Assembly: GCA_020831485.1 (NCBI GenBank)
Contig: JAFIGG010000005.1
Span: 32,718 to 96,717 of the forward strand
Length of the DNA: 64,000 nucleotides
Direction of reading: 5' to 3'
Source: Opitutales bacterium
GTDB taxonomy: Bacteria > Verrucomicrobiota > Verrucomicrobiia > Opitutales > Oceanipulchritudinaceae
Position 1 is the stretch's first letter; each line of letters begins with the position of its first letter. The notes under the pieces are model-generated. The model did no database searches and was not told where the DNA came from. It saw only the letters and a program-made list of their open reading frames with translations. Both the position numbers and the translations under genes were made by a program. Positions 38,676-47,679 of the stretch are shown here, in pieces.

Positions 38676-40094
38676 ATGCATGTTTACTTTATGAGTATCT
38701 GCGGCACGGGCATGGGAAATGCCGCTTTGCTGCTTCGCGACCTGGGTCACCGGATTTCCGGGGCCGATGAAAACACCTATCCTCCGATGTCCGACCGCTT
38801 GGCCGAGGCTGGGGTAGAGGTGATGACGGGCTATGACGCTGAACGTCTGGCCAAGCTGAATCCGGACCTGGTGGTGGTTGGCAATGTCAATACCCGGGGA
38901 AATCCGGAGATCGAGTGGCTGCTGGACGAACGCAGGATTCCCTATGCATCGCTGCCACAGGTGCTGTCAGAACTGGTCTTGAAACCACGACGCAATATCG
39001 TGGTAACCGGTACCCACGGGAAGACGACGACCACTTCACTGACCGCCTGGTTGCTCTGCAACAACGGCTTTGATCCCGGCTACCTTGTTGGTGGAGTGCC
39101 GCGGGATCTGCCCACCGGCGCCAAAGTCGGCAGTCTTCAGCACCCCTTTGTGATTGAAGGCGATGAATACGACAGCGCCTTTTTCGACAAACGCAGCAAG
39201 TTTATCCACTACCTGCCGCACATCCTGATACTCAATAACCTTGAGTTCGACCATGCCGACATCTATCGCGACCTGAAGGATGTCCAGCGTAGCTTTCAGC
39301 ACCTGCTTAAAATCGTGCCCCGCTCCGGCTATGTGCTGGCAAATGGCGACGACCATCACGTGCGCGAATTGCTGAATTTTAAATGGACCCCGGTTATTAT
39401 TGTCGGCGCCGGCGAGAACTGTGACCTCCGCATCGTCGATTTCACTGAGTCGCCGCAGGGCAGCAGCTTCAAGCTGTTCTGGAAAGGGCAGTTGTGGAGC
39501 GAGGTTCGCTGGCACCTTTGGGGCCTTTACAATGCCCGCAATGTGGCCATGGCCGCGCTCGCCGCTGGACTGTCCATGGATCCGGAGAATCCCACGCGCT
39601 TGCTGCTCGACAGCCTGCAGGACTTTAAGGGAGTCAAGAAACGCCAGGAAGTGGTTTTTGAGGATTCACGCCGGGTCCTGATCAATGATTTCGCCCATCA
39701 CCCCAGTGCCATTCGCCAGACTTTGGAATCCATGCGCCAGCGCTATCAGGGCAAACGCATTACCCTGTGTTTCGAAGCCCGTTCCAACACGGCTTGCCGC
39801 AATGTGCTCGAATCCGAGTTCGAGGCGGCTTTCGGCACGGCGGACCATATCCATCTGGGTGCGGTTTACCGACCGGATCGCTACGCGGAGGACGAGCGTA
39901 TTGATTTGCCCGGGATTGCCAGCCGTCTCGGCCCACGCGCCCACGCCTACCGCAGCAATGGCGAACTTGCGGACGGTCTGCTGGCCTCTCTCCAGGAGGA
40001 CCCGGATCAGGTGGTGTGTTTCTTCTCCAATGGATCTTTTGACGGAATTCCTTCAAGGGTGGCCGCAAGCCTGGAAACGGCAGGTGTGCAATGA
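38676..40094 (+). CDS. mpl: Murein tripeptide ligase Mpl
   Basis: A 472-residue Mur-ligase that joins recycled L-Ala-gamma-D-Glu-meso-DAP to UDP-MurNAc. N-terminal HVYFMSICGTGMGNAALLLR is the Mpl/MurC Rossmann part, and the ATP loop is VVTGTHGKTTTTSLTAWLL. EGDEYDSAFFDKRSKF is the Mpl-type segment. NDFAHHPSAIRQTLE and the C-terminal nucleotide part complete it. It implies a peptidoglycan recycling pathway with DAP. Its end overlaps uup by four bases (ATGA), so the two are translationally coupled. Confidence 0.93.
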   Translation: MHVYFMSICGTGMGNAALLLRDLGHRISGADENTYPPMSDRLAEAGVEVMTGYDAERLAKLNPDLVVVGNVNTRGNPEIEWLLDERRIPYASLPQVLSELVLKPRRNIVVTGTHGKTTTTSLTAWLLCNNGFDPGYLVGGVPRDLPTGAKVGSLQHPFVIEGDEYDSAFFDKRSKFIHYLPHILILNNLEFDHADIYRDLKDVQRSFQHLLKIVPRSGYVLANGDDHHVRELLNFKWTPVIIVGAGENCDLRIVDFTESPQGSSFKLFWKGQLWSEVRWHLWGLYNARNVAMAALAAGLSMDPENPTRLLLDSLQDFKGVKKRQEVVFEDSRRVLINDFAHHPSAIRQTLESMRQRYQGKRITLCFEARSNTACRNVLESEFEAAFGTADHIHLGAVYRPDRYAEDERIDLPGIASRLGPRAHAYRSNGELADGLLASLQEDPDQVVCFFSNGSFDGIPSRVAASLETAGVQ

Positions 40095-41890
40095 TTTCAC
40101 TCAGTAAGGTTTCCCTGGCTTATGGCGGGCCGCCACTGCTTAACGAGGTCTCACTTGAGATCCGTAACGGTGAAAAGGTCTGCCTGGTCGGCCGCAACGG
40201 CACCGGCAAGTCGAGTCTGCTGAAAATAATCTCCGGAGAGGTTCCGGCGGATGCAGGCGACATCAATCGCCCTTCGGAGAATGCGGTGGCAGTCTTGCCG
40301 CAGACCGTGCCGGAGGCGCGCGATGGAACGAATGAAGAACTCCTGATGCAGGCCATGGACGACCTGGTTCTGGAGGACTGGGAGCGCGAGGCCCGTCTGG
40401 ACAAGACACTGCGCTCCATGCAGCTCGATGCGGACAAGGCTTTCAACGACTTGTCCGCTGGCATGAAGCGGCGCGTTTTACTGGGAACCTGCGTGATCCG
40501 CGAACCGGAGCTGCTGTTGCTGGATGAGCCGACCAATCATCTGGACATCGAATCCATCCGTTGGCTCGAAAGTTTTCTTCAGGACTACAATGGGGCGATC
40601 CTGTTCGTGACCCACGACCGGGTTTTCCTGCAGAAGCTGGCGACCCGCATTCTGGATCTTGACCGTGGCCAATTGACCAGCTGGGACTGCGATTACGCGA
40701 CTTATCTCGAACGCAAGGACGTCTGGCTGGAAGCCGAGGCGAAACAGCGGGCCGTGTTCGACAAAAAGCTGTCGCAGGAGGAGACCTGGATTCGTCAGGG
40801 GATCAAGGCGCGACGGACTCGGAATGAAGGCCGGGTTCGCGCACTCCAGAAGATGCGCCTCGAACACCGGGAACGCCGTCAGCGCAGCGGTCAGGTCAGC
40901 CTCAATATTGAACAGTCGGCCCGTTCCGGCGCCAAGGTGATTGAAGCCAAGGCGCTGTATTTCGGCTATGGTGAAACACCTCTGGTGAAGGATTTTGACT
41001 GTGAAATTCTGCGTGGCGACAAGGTTGGCATCGTCGGTCCGAACGGGGCGGGAAAAACCACCCTGATCCGTCTGCTGCTCGGAAAAATCGAACCGAGTGC
41101 CGGAAGCGTCAAACTCGGAACCAAGCTGCAGGTTGCTTACTTTGACCAGCTGCGGGAGCAGATCAATGATCATGTCTCTGTCTTCGACAACATCGCCGAC
41201 GGCAATGAAATGGTCGAAGTAAATGGCAAGCCGCGCCACGTGATGAGTTACCTGAAGGATTTCCTGTTCACGCCCGACCGCGCCCGCGGACCGGTGATGA
41301 ACCTTTCCGGTGGCGAGCGCAACCGCCTGCTGTTGGCGCGCCTCTTTACCCGGCCTTTCAATTTGCTGGTCATGGACGAGCCGACCAATGACCTGGATAT
41401 GGAAACCCTTGACCTGCTCGAGGAGCTGTTGCAGGACTACGCCGGCACGCTTCTGCTGGTCAGTCACGATCGCGCCTTCCTGAACAATGTGGTCACCGAA
41501 TTACTGGTGATCGAAGGCGAGGGCAAGGTCAGGAGCATTGTCGGCGGCTACGACGATTACCTTGCTTTTCAACAGCGCACCGCCGCTACAAGCGCCTCGG
41601 CCAAGAGTCCTCAAACGGACGGCAAGGGCGGCAAGAAGCGCGCGAAAGCCCGCAAATTCCTCAACCGCGAACGCTGGGAACTGGAAGCCCTGCCGGCGGA
41701 GATCGATGCCCTCGAAACCGAAACCCAAAACTTGGCGGCAGCCCTGGCCGATACCGCTAATTTCCAAAAAGACCCGGATTTCGGTTCCAAAACCAAAGCC
41801 CGGATGGAAGCCATTGAGGAAGAGGTAGCTGGAAAACTCGCCCGCTGGGAGGAGCTCGAACAGCTTCGTGAAGAACTGGAAGGCGGATGA
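40091..41890 (+). CDS. uup: ABC-F ATPase Uup
   Basis: A 599-residue cytosolic ABC-F protein with two ATPase domains: Walker A GRNGTGKSSLLK and signature LSAGMKRRVLLG in the first, GPNGAGKTTLIR and LSGGERNRLLLARLF in the second. A lysine-rich coiled-coil C-terminal domain (GGKKRAKARKFLNRERWELE to the end) is typical of Uup and binds nucleic acid. ABC-F proteins act on ribosomes, and Uup is linked to branched DNA/ribosome handling. The P-site tRNA interaction linker between the domains is present (KQRAVFDKKLSQEETWIRQG). Confidence 0.93.
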   Translation: MISLSKVSLAYGGPPLLNEVSLEIRNGEKVCLVGRNGTGKSSLLKIISGEVPADAGDINRPSENAVAVLPQTVPEARDGTNEELLMQAMDDLVLEDWEREARLDKTLRSMQLDADKAFNDLSAGMKRRVLLGTCVIREPELLLLDEPTNHLDIESIRWLESFLQDYNGAILFVTHDRVFLQKLATRILDLDRGQLTSWDCDYATYLERKDVWLEAEAKQRAVFDKKLSQEETWIRQGIKARRTRNEGRVRALQKMRLEHRERRQRSGQVSLNIEQSARSGAKVIEAKALYFGYGETPLVKDFDCEILRGDKVGIVGPNGAGKTTLIRLLLGKIEPSAGSVKLGTKLQVAYFDQLREQINDHVSVFDNIADGNEMVEVNGKPRHVMSYLKDFLFTPDRARGPVMNLSGGERNRLLLARLFTRPFNLLVMDEPTNDLDMETLDLLEELLQDYAGTLLLVSHDRAFLNNVVTELLVIEGEGKVRSIVGGYDDYLAFQQRTAATSASAKSPQTDGKGGKKRAKARKFLNRERWELEALPAEIDALETETQNLAAALADTANFQKDPDFGSKTKARMEAIEEEVAGKLARWEELEQLREELEGG

Positions 41891-41904
41891 AATCACGCGG
41901 AGCC

Positions 41905-41938
41905 AAGTAGCCCCTCGCTTTCAGCGTGGGGACCCGGG
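41905..41938 (+). repeat. REP-like palindrome (forward)
   Basis: AAGTAG followed by an imperfect hairpin: CCCC, T/T mismatch, CGCT, loop TTC, AGCG, GGGG, then ACCCGGG. It is identical over 34 bases to the inverse of 37-70. The GTAG foot and stem-loop fit REP elements. It starts 15 bases after the uup stop. Confidence 0.85.
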
Positions 41939-41966
41939 CCTAAGCCGAGCTTTCCAGGCCACCCGC

Positions 41967-41990
41967 ACCCAGCATGAATGCAGGGTCTAC
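41967..41990 (-). repeat. REP-like palindrome (reverse), BIME partner
   Basis: On the minus strand GTAG (plus CTAC 41987-41990) is followed by ACCC, T, GCAT, TC, ATGC, T, GGGT: the same architecture as the unit at 41905 but with a different stem sequence. It faces that unit 28 bases away, giving the head-to-head layout of a BIME. Confidence 0.75.
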
Positions 41991-42090
41991 TTTGCTCCGA
42001 CCGGTCCACTGTGCCGATCGCTTCTAATTTGGGGTTGAAATTCACCCCTGCCTGGAGGATGTTTTACGGTTTGCAAGATTGCATTCAGCT

Positions 42091-42753
42091 ATGAAGACCG
42101 AAGATAAACAGAAACAGGATACGCAAACGACACCGGAAGAGGTCGTTGACCAGCCGGCTCCGCAGGATTCGGAAGAACCCAAGGCGCAGGACGACGCCAC
42201 AGCCGAGACGGAGGCCGAGGTGGAAGCGACGGCATCCAAGGAGGCGGAAGGGGATGAAACCAGTGACCTGTTTCGCCAGATGGACGCTTTACAAATGGAG
42301 TTGAAGACCGCCAAGGAACGCTACCTGCGCACTGTCGCGGATTTGGAAAACTTCCGTAAGCGTGCAGTGCGCGAAAAGGATGAAGCCCGGCGCGGCGCAA
42401 CCAGTTCGCTGATTGAGGACCTGTTGCCCGTCATCGACAACTTTCAGATGGGTCTGGCGGCAGCGGCCAAACACGACGGCGGGGAAGCCTTCACTCAGGG
42501 CTTTGAGATGATCCTGAACCAGATTCAGGGTGTGTTGCGCAGCAACGGAGTGCAGGAGCTGAATCCCGTGGGAGAGGCCTTTAACCCGAATCTGCACGAG
42601 TCGATTGCCTACCAGCCCAGTGACGAACAGCCCGAAGGGCATGTTATTTCGGTTGAGCGAGTAGGCTACGTTTTGCACGAGCGCCTGCTTCGGCCGGCGG
42701 CAGTGGTGGTCTCCAAAGGCAGTGAACAGGCGTCCGAACCTTCGAACAGCTAA
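42091..42753 (+). CDS. grpE: Nucleotide exchange factor GrpE
   Basis: A 220-residue co-chaperone that releases ADP from DnaK. A long acidic, Gln/Glu/Thr-rich leader (about residues 1-60) precedes the coiled-coil stalk (MELKTAKERYLRTVADLENF, a canonical GrpE segment) and the beta-domain (EAFNPNLHESIAYQPSDE). The ATG at 42091 follows 200 bases containing REP-like repeats. TTG 42079 is the alternative. dnaJ begins nine bases after, forming a grpE-dnaJ-purN run. dnaK itself is not in the window. Confidence 0.94.
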   Translation: MKTEDKQKQDTQTTPEEVVDQPAPQDSEEPKAQDDATAETEAEVEATASKEAEGDETSDLFRQMDALQMELKTAKERYLRTVADLENFRKRAVREKDEARRGATSSLIEDLLPVIDNFQMGLAAAAKHDGGEAFTQGFEMILNQIQGVLRSNGVQELNPVGEAFNPNLHESIAYQPSDEQPEGHVISVERVGYVLHERLLRPAAVVVSKGSEQASEPSNS

Positions 42754-42762
42754 AGTATAAGC

Positions 42763-43917
42763 ATGGCAAAAGCGGATTATTACGAGCTTTTGGGCGTTTC
42801 CAAGAACGCGTCCCCGGAGGAAATCAAAAAGGCCTATCGAAAGAAAGCCGTTCAGTTTCACCCGGACAAGCACAAGGGCGACAAGGGCATGGAGGCCAAG
42901 TTCAAGGAGGTTTCCGAGGCCTATGAGGTGCTCAAGGATCCCGAGAAAAAGGCGGCCTACGATCGCTATGGCCACGCCGCCTTCCAACAAGGTGGCATGG
43001 GCGGAGGCGGCCGTTCGGGTGGCGGCGGCTTCCACGATCCCTTCGACATCTTTCGCGAGGTTTTTGGCGGCGGCGGTGGCGGCGGCTTTGAAGACTTTTT
43101 CGGGGGAGGAGGCCGCTCCTCGGCGGGTGGATCCCAGGCCGGTTCGGATTTGCGCTATGACCTGGAAATCAGCCTGACCGAGGCCTTCAAGGGCACGGAA
43201 AAGGAAATTTCCTACCGCACGTCGGTGAGCTGCGATCATTGCAGCGGCAACGGCGCTGAGCCGGGCTCCAAGGTGGTCACCTGTTCCACATGCGGTGGCG
43301 CCGGGCGGGTTATTCAGTCGCGTGGTTTTTTTCAAGTTCAGCAAACCTGCCCGACCTGTGGCGGCGCTGGACGGATTCCGGAGAAGAAGTGTAGCAAGTG
43401 CGGCGGCGATGGCCGTGTCATGCAGACGAAAAAGGTCAAGCTGAAGATCCCGGCTGGCATCGATACCGGACAGAAGTTGCGTTCCGCCAACAACGGTGAA
43501 GCGGGTGTGATGGGTGGACCAGCCGGCGACCTCTATGTGGTCCTGCATGTGCGCGAGCACGATTTGTTTGAGCGCCGCGGCAGTGACCTATACTGCGACA
43601 TTCCAATCAAATTCACCTTGGCCGCCCTAGGCGGGACCATTGACGTGCCGACCTTGTCTAATGAGTCCGGTCTGGTTTCGTTGAAGATCCCGGCAGGAAC
43701 TCAGGATGGCACCGTCTTCAAGTTGCGCGACCGCGGCATGCCGATCCTAAGGGGCGGCGGCAAGGGCAACCAGTATGTGCGGGTGCACATAGAGGTTCCG
43801 AAAAAGCTCAACAGTGAACAGCGCGAGCTGCTTGAAAAGTTCGCCCGCGTCTGTGGAGATGCGGAGGAGCCGATAGCCGGCAGTTTCTGGGACAAAGCCA
43901 AACGTATTTTCGAATAA
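42763..43917 (+). CDS. dnaJ: Chaperone DnaJ
   Basis: A 384-residue type I Hsp40. The J domain with HPD ([10 protein letters not shown]) spans 1-70. A Gly/Phe-rich linker of about 70 residues is strongly glycine-rich. The zinc domain has all four repeats: [32 protein letters not shown]. The C-terminal substrate-binding domain ([17 protein letters not shown]) and dimerisation end are complete. It presents substrates to DnaK and stimulates its ATPase, and cooperates with ClpB (1535). Confidence 0.96.
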   Translation: MAKADYYELLGVSKNASPEEIKKAYRKKAVQFHPDKHKGDKGMEAKFKEVSEAYEVLKDPEKKAAYDRYGHAAFQQGGMGGGGRSGGGGFHDPFDIFREVFGGGGGGGFEDFFGGGGRSSAGGSQAGSDLRYDLEISLTEAFKGTEKEISYRTSVSCDHCSGNGAEPGSKVVTCSTCGGAGRVIQSRGFFQVQQTCPTCGGAGRIPEKKCSKCGGDGRVMQTKKVKLKIPAGIDTGQKLRSANNGEAGVMGGPAGDLYVVLHVREHDLFERRGSDLYCDIPIKFTLAALGGTIDVPTLSNESGLVSLKIPAGTQDGTVFKLRDRGMPILRGGGKGNQYVRVHIEVPKKLNSEQRELLEKFARVCGDAEEPIAGSFWDKAKRIFE

Positions 43918-43925
43918 GGGATGTT

Positions 43926-44498
43926 ATGAAATTCGCGATCCTCGGCTCCGGAACGGGCTCCAATGCCAAAGCCATTCTCGATGCCTGGAAGGCAGGCCAG
44001 CTCGGCAAGGCTGAGCCGGTAGCTATTTTTTCTGACAAGCGGGACGCTCCCATTCTGCGCTTTGGGGAGGTCTATGGCGTGCCCGCCCGCTATCTCGATC
44101 CAGGACGCTTTCGGACCAAGCTCGACCCCGAAGCCGAGCAATGCTACATCAACGCCATCCGTGCCGCCGGTGCGGATTGGGTTGTTCTGGCCGGCTTCAT
44201 GCGCGTAATTAAACCCGCCTTCCTCGATGCCTTCCCCAAACGCATCCTCAACCTGCACCCGAGCCTCCTGCCCAGTTTTAAAGGTCTGGATGGCATTGGT
44301 CAGGCCTGGGATTACGGAGTCAAAGTCACTGGCTGCACGGTGCACTACGTGACCGCCGACCTCGACGGTGGTCCCATCATAGACCAGCAGGCCGTGCGCA
44401 TTGAAGAAGGCGATACCCGCGAGACCCTTGAAGCCAAAGTCCATGCCGCCGAGCACACTTTGCTGCCCAAGGTCATTGCCCGTCTAAGCCTGAGCTAG
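43926..44498 (+). CDS. purN: Phosphoribosylglycinamide formyltransferase PurN
   Basis: A 190-residue enzyme of purine synthesis that transfers formyl from 10-formyl-THF to GAR. The GSGTGSNAKAI phosphate loop is present, along with the catalytic NLHPSLLPSFKG (Asn and His) and the GCTVHYVTADLDGGPII segment holding the catalytic Asp. Length is standard. It lies eight bases after dnaJ and is followed by a hairpin (44507-44528) and a strong terminator (44546-44579). Confidence 0.95.
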   Translation: MKFAILGSGTGSNAKAILDAWKAGQLGKAEPVAIFSDKRDAPILRFGEVYGVPARYLDPGRFRTKLDPEAEQCYINAIRAAGADWVVLAGFMRVIKPAFLDAFPKRILNLHPSLLPSFKGLDGIGQAWDYGVKVTGCTVHYVTADLDGGPIIDQQAVRIEEGDTRETLEAKVHAAEHTLLPKVIARLSLS

Positions 44499-44506
44499 GA
44501 AGCGGG

Positions 44507-44528
44507 GGATGGACGCCCCCGTCCATCC
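44507..44528 (+). terminator. Hairpin after purN
   Basis: GGATGGAC (44507-44514), loop GCCCCC, GTCCATCC (44521-44528): a perfect 8-bp stem nine bases after the purN stop. No T-run follows directly; it may stabilise the 3' end or assist the next terminator. Confidence 0.45.
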
Positions 44529-44545
44529 ATCCAAAACCACTTCGC

Positions 44546-44579
44546 AAAAAAAGGGCTCCTCATTCGAGGAGCCCTTTTT
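44546..44579. terminator. Bidirectional rho-independent terminator
   Basis: Seven As (44546-44552), stem GGGCTCCTC, loop ATTC, stem GAGGAGCCC (44566-44574), then five Ts. It is perfect in both directions and sits between the convergent purN (+) and pnp (-). Confidence 0.92.
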
Positions 44580-44611
44580 GTTTTAGATTCGAAACTTATC
44601 GCTTGCGGGAA

Positions 44612-47020
44612 TCAGGATTCGGCTTCGTCGCCGCCCTTGTTTTCGTCGCCTTTGTTTTCGTTACTTTCGCCTTCACCACCGTCTTCGCGGCGGGGGCCAC
44701 GGCGGCGGGGGCGGTCATCGCGGCGGCGGGGACGGTCGTCTCCACCACGGCCACCGCGTCCACCACGGCGGTCACCATCGCGCCCACCTTCACGGCGGGG
44801 GCCACGGTCACCACGGTCGCCACGGTTTTCCCGCGGTGGCTGGCTGGCATACTTTTCCTTGGCGGCAGCGACTTTCTCGCTGATGCCATCGGTTTCGCCT
44901 TCGCGGTCGGCGAGGGCAGCGACACGGCTCAGCTTTACGCGGCCACGGTCGTCGATGCCGACACACTTGACCCACATTTCATCGCCCATGCTGCAGACGT
45001 CCTCGACCTGATGGACGCGGAAATCGGCCAGTTCGGAAACGTGAACCAAACCTTCTTTGCCGGGCAAACATTCGACGAAGGCACCAAAGTCCTTCACCCC
45101 ACGGACTACACCGCGGTAGAGTTTGCCTTCTTCGATGTCGGCGGTGATCTGTGCGATTTCTTCCAGGGCGCGATTCATAGACGGACCGGTGCGGGCATAA
45201 ACGCTGACGCGACCGGAGTTGTCCTCGTCGATATCCAGTTCGGCGCCGGATACTTCGCAGATACGGCGAATGGTTTTACCACCGGGGCCGATGAGCAGAC
45301 CGATTTTGTCCGGATCAATCATGACCGTCTGAATGCGCGGTGCGTATTCGTTCAGCTCGGTGCGCGGCTTGTCGATGGTTTGCTCCATGACGTCGAGAAT
45401 CTTGTAGCGCAGATCGCGGTTACGGAGAATCGCTTCCTTGGCAACCTTCATGCTCAGGCCCTGAATCTTCAGGTCCAACTGGAAGCCAGTGATGCCATTG
45501 CGGGTGCCACAGATTTTGAAGTCCATGTCGCCGAAGTGGTCTTCAGCGCCAATGATGTCGGACAGCAGAATGTATTTGCTCAGCTTACCCTTCTTGTCGA
45601 AGCGCGTCACCATGCCGCAGGAAATACCAGCCACCATGTCGGTGATCGGGACGCCCGCATCCATCAGGGCCAGAGTGCCACCGCAGACCGAAGCCATTGA
45701 AGTGGAACCATTGGATTCCATGATTTCGGAAACCAGACGGATGGTGTATGGGAACTCGTCCTCGGCCGGGATCACCGGCAAGAGGGAACGCTCGGCGAGG
45801 GCACCGTGACCAACTTCACGACGGCCGGGGCCCATGATGCGGCCGGTCTCACCGACGGAGTAGTTCGGGAAATTGTAGTGCAGCAGGAAGCTCTTCTCCT
45901 TGGGACCACCGGTCAAGCCGTCCATGTCCTGGGTGTCGCGCTTGGCGCCCAGGGTTGCAAAGACGATGCCTTGCGTTTCACCCCGTTGGAAGAGGGCGGA
46001 GCCGTGAACACGAGGGAACAGGTCGACCGCGCACTCGATGTCGCGCAGGTCTTCCGGTGTGCGGCCATCGGCGCGCTTGTTTTCGTCGAGAATTGCACTG
46101 CGGTAGACTTCTTCCTGCAGAACTTCGAAGGCGAGCATCAACTGGTTGGAATCGAAACCTTCTTCGCCGTCGCGCTCGATCATCTTTTCCTTCACCTCTT
46201 CCTTCAGCACGTCGACAGCCTTGCCGCGCTCGCTCTTGCTGTCCTGGAAGACGGCCTCGATCAGGCGTTTGCCGACGATCTTGCGGGCGAAGTCGAGGTT
46301 CTCCTCGGTGGCGACGAACAAATCGAATTCCTTCTTCGCCTTGCCAGCCTTCTTGGCCAGTTCCTTCTGGGCCTTGATGATCGGCTGAATGGCGTCCTGG
46401 GCAAATTCGAGGGCAGCGATGAATTCATCTTCAGGAATCTCTTCAGCAGAGCCCTCGATCATCATCATTTCCTTTTCGTTGCCGACGTAAATGATGTCCA
46501 GATCGGACTCATACTGCTGTTCGTGAGTCGGGTTGACCACGAACTCGCCATCGATTCGGCCAAGGCGGATACAACCAATCGGGCCGTTCCATGGAATGTC
46601 GGAAACCAGCAGGGCTGCCGAGGCAGCGTTGACCATGAGCACGTCCGGCTCGTTTTGGAGGTCGGCGGTAAGGAGCAGGCCCTGAACCTGGACTTCGTTG
46701 AAGAAGCCCTTGGGGAAAAGCGGGCGCAACGGACGGTCCGTCAGGCGGCAGGTAAGGATTTCCTTTTCGGTCGGTCGGCCTTCACGCTTGAAGAAGCCAC
46801 CCGGAATGCGGCCGGCGGCCGAGAACTTTTCTCGGTAGTCTACCTGGAGTGGGAAGAAGTCCTGGCCTTCGCGCAGGGAAGTGGCTGCGGTGGCAGCGGT
46901 GAACAATGTGGTTTCGCCGAGGCGAATGGTCACGGCTCCATTGGCCTGCTTGGCCAGGGAACCGGTTTCGATCGTAATGTCGTATTCGGGGATCGTTACG
47001 GAATGTTTTTGCTGATACAT
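44612..47020 (-). CDS. pnp: Polynucleotide phosphorylase
   Basis: An 802-residue 3'-to-5' phosphorolytic exoribonuclease of the degradosome. It has two RNase PH-like cores ([40 protein letters not shown]), a KH domain ([18 protein letters not shown]) and an S1 domain ([20 protein letters not shown]). About 90 residues past S1 form an Arg/Gly-rich stretch (repeats of GGRGG and DDRPRRR) closing with an acidic Asn/Glu/Lys tail. This tail is longer than usual and may bind RNA. A large hairpin lies 44 bases upstream of the start and resembles the E. coli pnp RNase III site. Confidence 0.96.
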   Translation of the reverse strand: MYQQKHSVTIPEYDITIETGSLAKQANGAVTIRLGETTLFTAATAATSLREGQDFFPLQVDYREKFSAAGRIPGGFFKREGRPTEKEILTCRLTDRPLRPLFPKGFFNEVQVQGLLLTADLQNEPDVLMVNAASAALLVSDIPWNGPIGCIRLGRIDGEFVVNPTHEQQYESDLDIIYVGNEKEMMMIEGSAEEIPEDEFIAALEFAQDAIQPIIKAQKELAKKAGKAKKEFDLFVATEENLDFARKIVGKRLIEAVFQDSKSERGKAVDVLKEEVKEKMIERDGEEGFDSNQLMLAFEVLQEEVYRSAILDENKRADGRTPEDLRDIECAVDLFPRVHGSALFQRGETQGIVFATLGAKRDTQDMDGLTGGPKEKSFLLHYNFPNYSVGETGRIMGPGRREVGHGALAERSLLPVIPAEDEFPYTIRLVSEIMESNGSTSMASVCGGTLALMDAGVPITDMVAGISCGMVTRFDKKGKLSKYILLSDIIGAEDHFGDMDFKICGTRNGITGFQLDLKIQGLSMKVAKEAILRNRDLRYKILDVMEQTIDKPRTELNEYAPRIQTVMIDPDKIGLLIGPGGKTIRRICEVSGAELDIDEDNSGRVSVYARTGPSMNRALEEIAQITADIEEGKLYRGVVRGVKDFGAFVECLPGKEGLVHVSELADFRVHQVEDVCSMGDEMWVKCVGIDDRGRVKLSRVAALADREGETDGISEKVAAAKEKYASQPPRENRGDRGDRGPRREGGRDGDRRGGRGGRGGDDRPRRRDDRPRRRGPRREDGGEGESNENKGDENKGGDEAES

Positions 47021-47063
47021 ATGTTTTCTATAATTTAGATCTCAGCCACCCGCTGTCCGCTCT

Positions 47064-47120
47064 AGGAAGTTCGCATATCCAACACGCTTGTCATCAAGCG
47101 TTTGGACACGCGGACTTCCT
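47064..47120 (-). promoter_or_regulatory. Long hairpin in the pnp leader
   Basis: In minus-strand RNA: an 11-position outer stem (AGGAAGUCCGC with GCGAACUUCCU, one C-A mismatch), an internal loop, UCCAA/UUGGA, a bulged G, ACGCUUG/CAAGCGU and an AUGA loop. It totals 22 base pairs in 57 bases. It lies between the rpsO terminator and the pnp start, as the RNase III substrate does in E. coli rpsO-pnp. The analogy is inference. Confidence 0.6.
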
Positions 47121-47171
47121 ACAATTGCGGGCGCTTCAAAGGGTGGCAGTATCGATCCGGTGTGGGTTTAC

Positions 47172-47208
47172 AAAAAGGGGAGGAAGGGCATTGGCCCGAC
47201 CTCCCCTT
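47172..47208 (-). terminator. rpsO terminator
   Basis: In minus-strand order: AAGGGGAGG, UC, GGGC, CAAU, GCCC, UU, CCUCCCC then a five-U tail. A long GC stem with T-run right after rpsO separates the rpsO and pnp transcripts. Confidence 0.85.
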
Positions 47209-47222
47209 AAAAGTGAAAAAGC

Positions 47223-47492
47223 TTAGCGGCGCAGCTTGAGGCGCTCGATCAGCTCCTTGTATTTTTCCAGATCGTGGCGCTTCACGTAGTCGAGAAGCTT
47301 ACGACGACGGGCCGTCATGGCGATAAGGCCGCGACGGCTGTGGAAATCCTTGCGGTGGGTCCGAAGGTGCTCTGTCAGGTGCGAAACGCGCTGAGTGAGC
47401 AGAGCGATTTGGACTTCAGAGGAGCCGGTATCGCTGTCGTGAGTTTTGTAATCGGTAATAACCGAGTTTTTATCGAGTTTTGCTTTAGACAT
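47223..47492 (-). CDS. rpsO: Ribosomal protein S15
   Basis: An 89-residue small-subunit protein of standard length that binds the 16S rRNA three-way junction. The start at ATG 47492 (MSKAKLDKNSVITDYK) gives the canonical protein; the frame to 47669 is leader RNA read as protein. The family core DTGSSEVQIALLTQRVSHL and the HRKDFHSRRGL segment are intact, ending ERLKLRR. A 187-base leader rich in hairpins, with a possible pseudoknot, precedes it. A terminator follows, then the pnp leader hairpin. Confidence 0.97.
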   Translation of the reverse strand: MSKAKLDKNSVITDYKTHDSDTGSSEVQIALLTQRVSHLTEHLRTHRKDFHSRRGLIAMTARRRKLLDYVKRHDLEKYKELIERLKLRR

Positions 47493-47542
47493 GTTGTTTC
47501 CATGGTTTTCACGGTGCTCAGGGGAGATCTTTTGGATATCCC

Positions 47543-47624
47543 GTAAATCCAGCCCCATGCCGGATTTACCGTCTCGATTCCCGAAGGGAACGACCGTGGA
47601 TAGCCCGATTGGAGACAGGCTATC
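47543..47624 (-). promoter_or_regulatory. Structured rpsO leader with possible pseudoknot
   Basis: On the minus strand GATAGCC pairs with GGCTATC (plus 47618-47624 and 47599-47605, 7 bp). Its loop contains GTCTC, which can pair with GAGAC downstream (plus 47571-47575), an H-type pseudoknot. A C(TTCG)G-type hairpin lies between (47578-47590). GTAAATCC/GGATTTAC (47543-47550, 47562-47569) forms another 8-bp hairpin nearer the start codon. S15 often represses its own mRNA through such structures; here this is inference. Confidence 0.5.
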
Positions 47625-47679
47625 TCGACGCAAAGGTGGTAAAAATGGGAATGCACCCGCTGGACGCAAGCAAAAACGA

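Noticed and set aside
42950..43140. Simple-sequence or mobile repeat in dnaJ
   Set aside because: It is the normal Gly/Phe-rich linker of DnaJ written in GGC/GGT codons.
45806..47038. A 410-residue plus-strand open frame
   Set aside because: Antisense to PNPase; no domain and no ribosome site.
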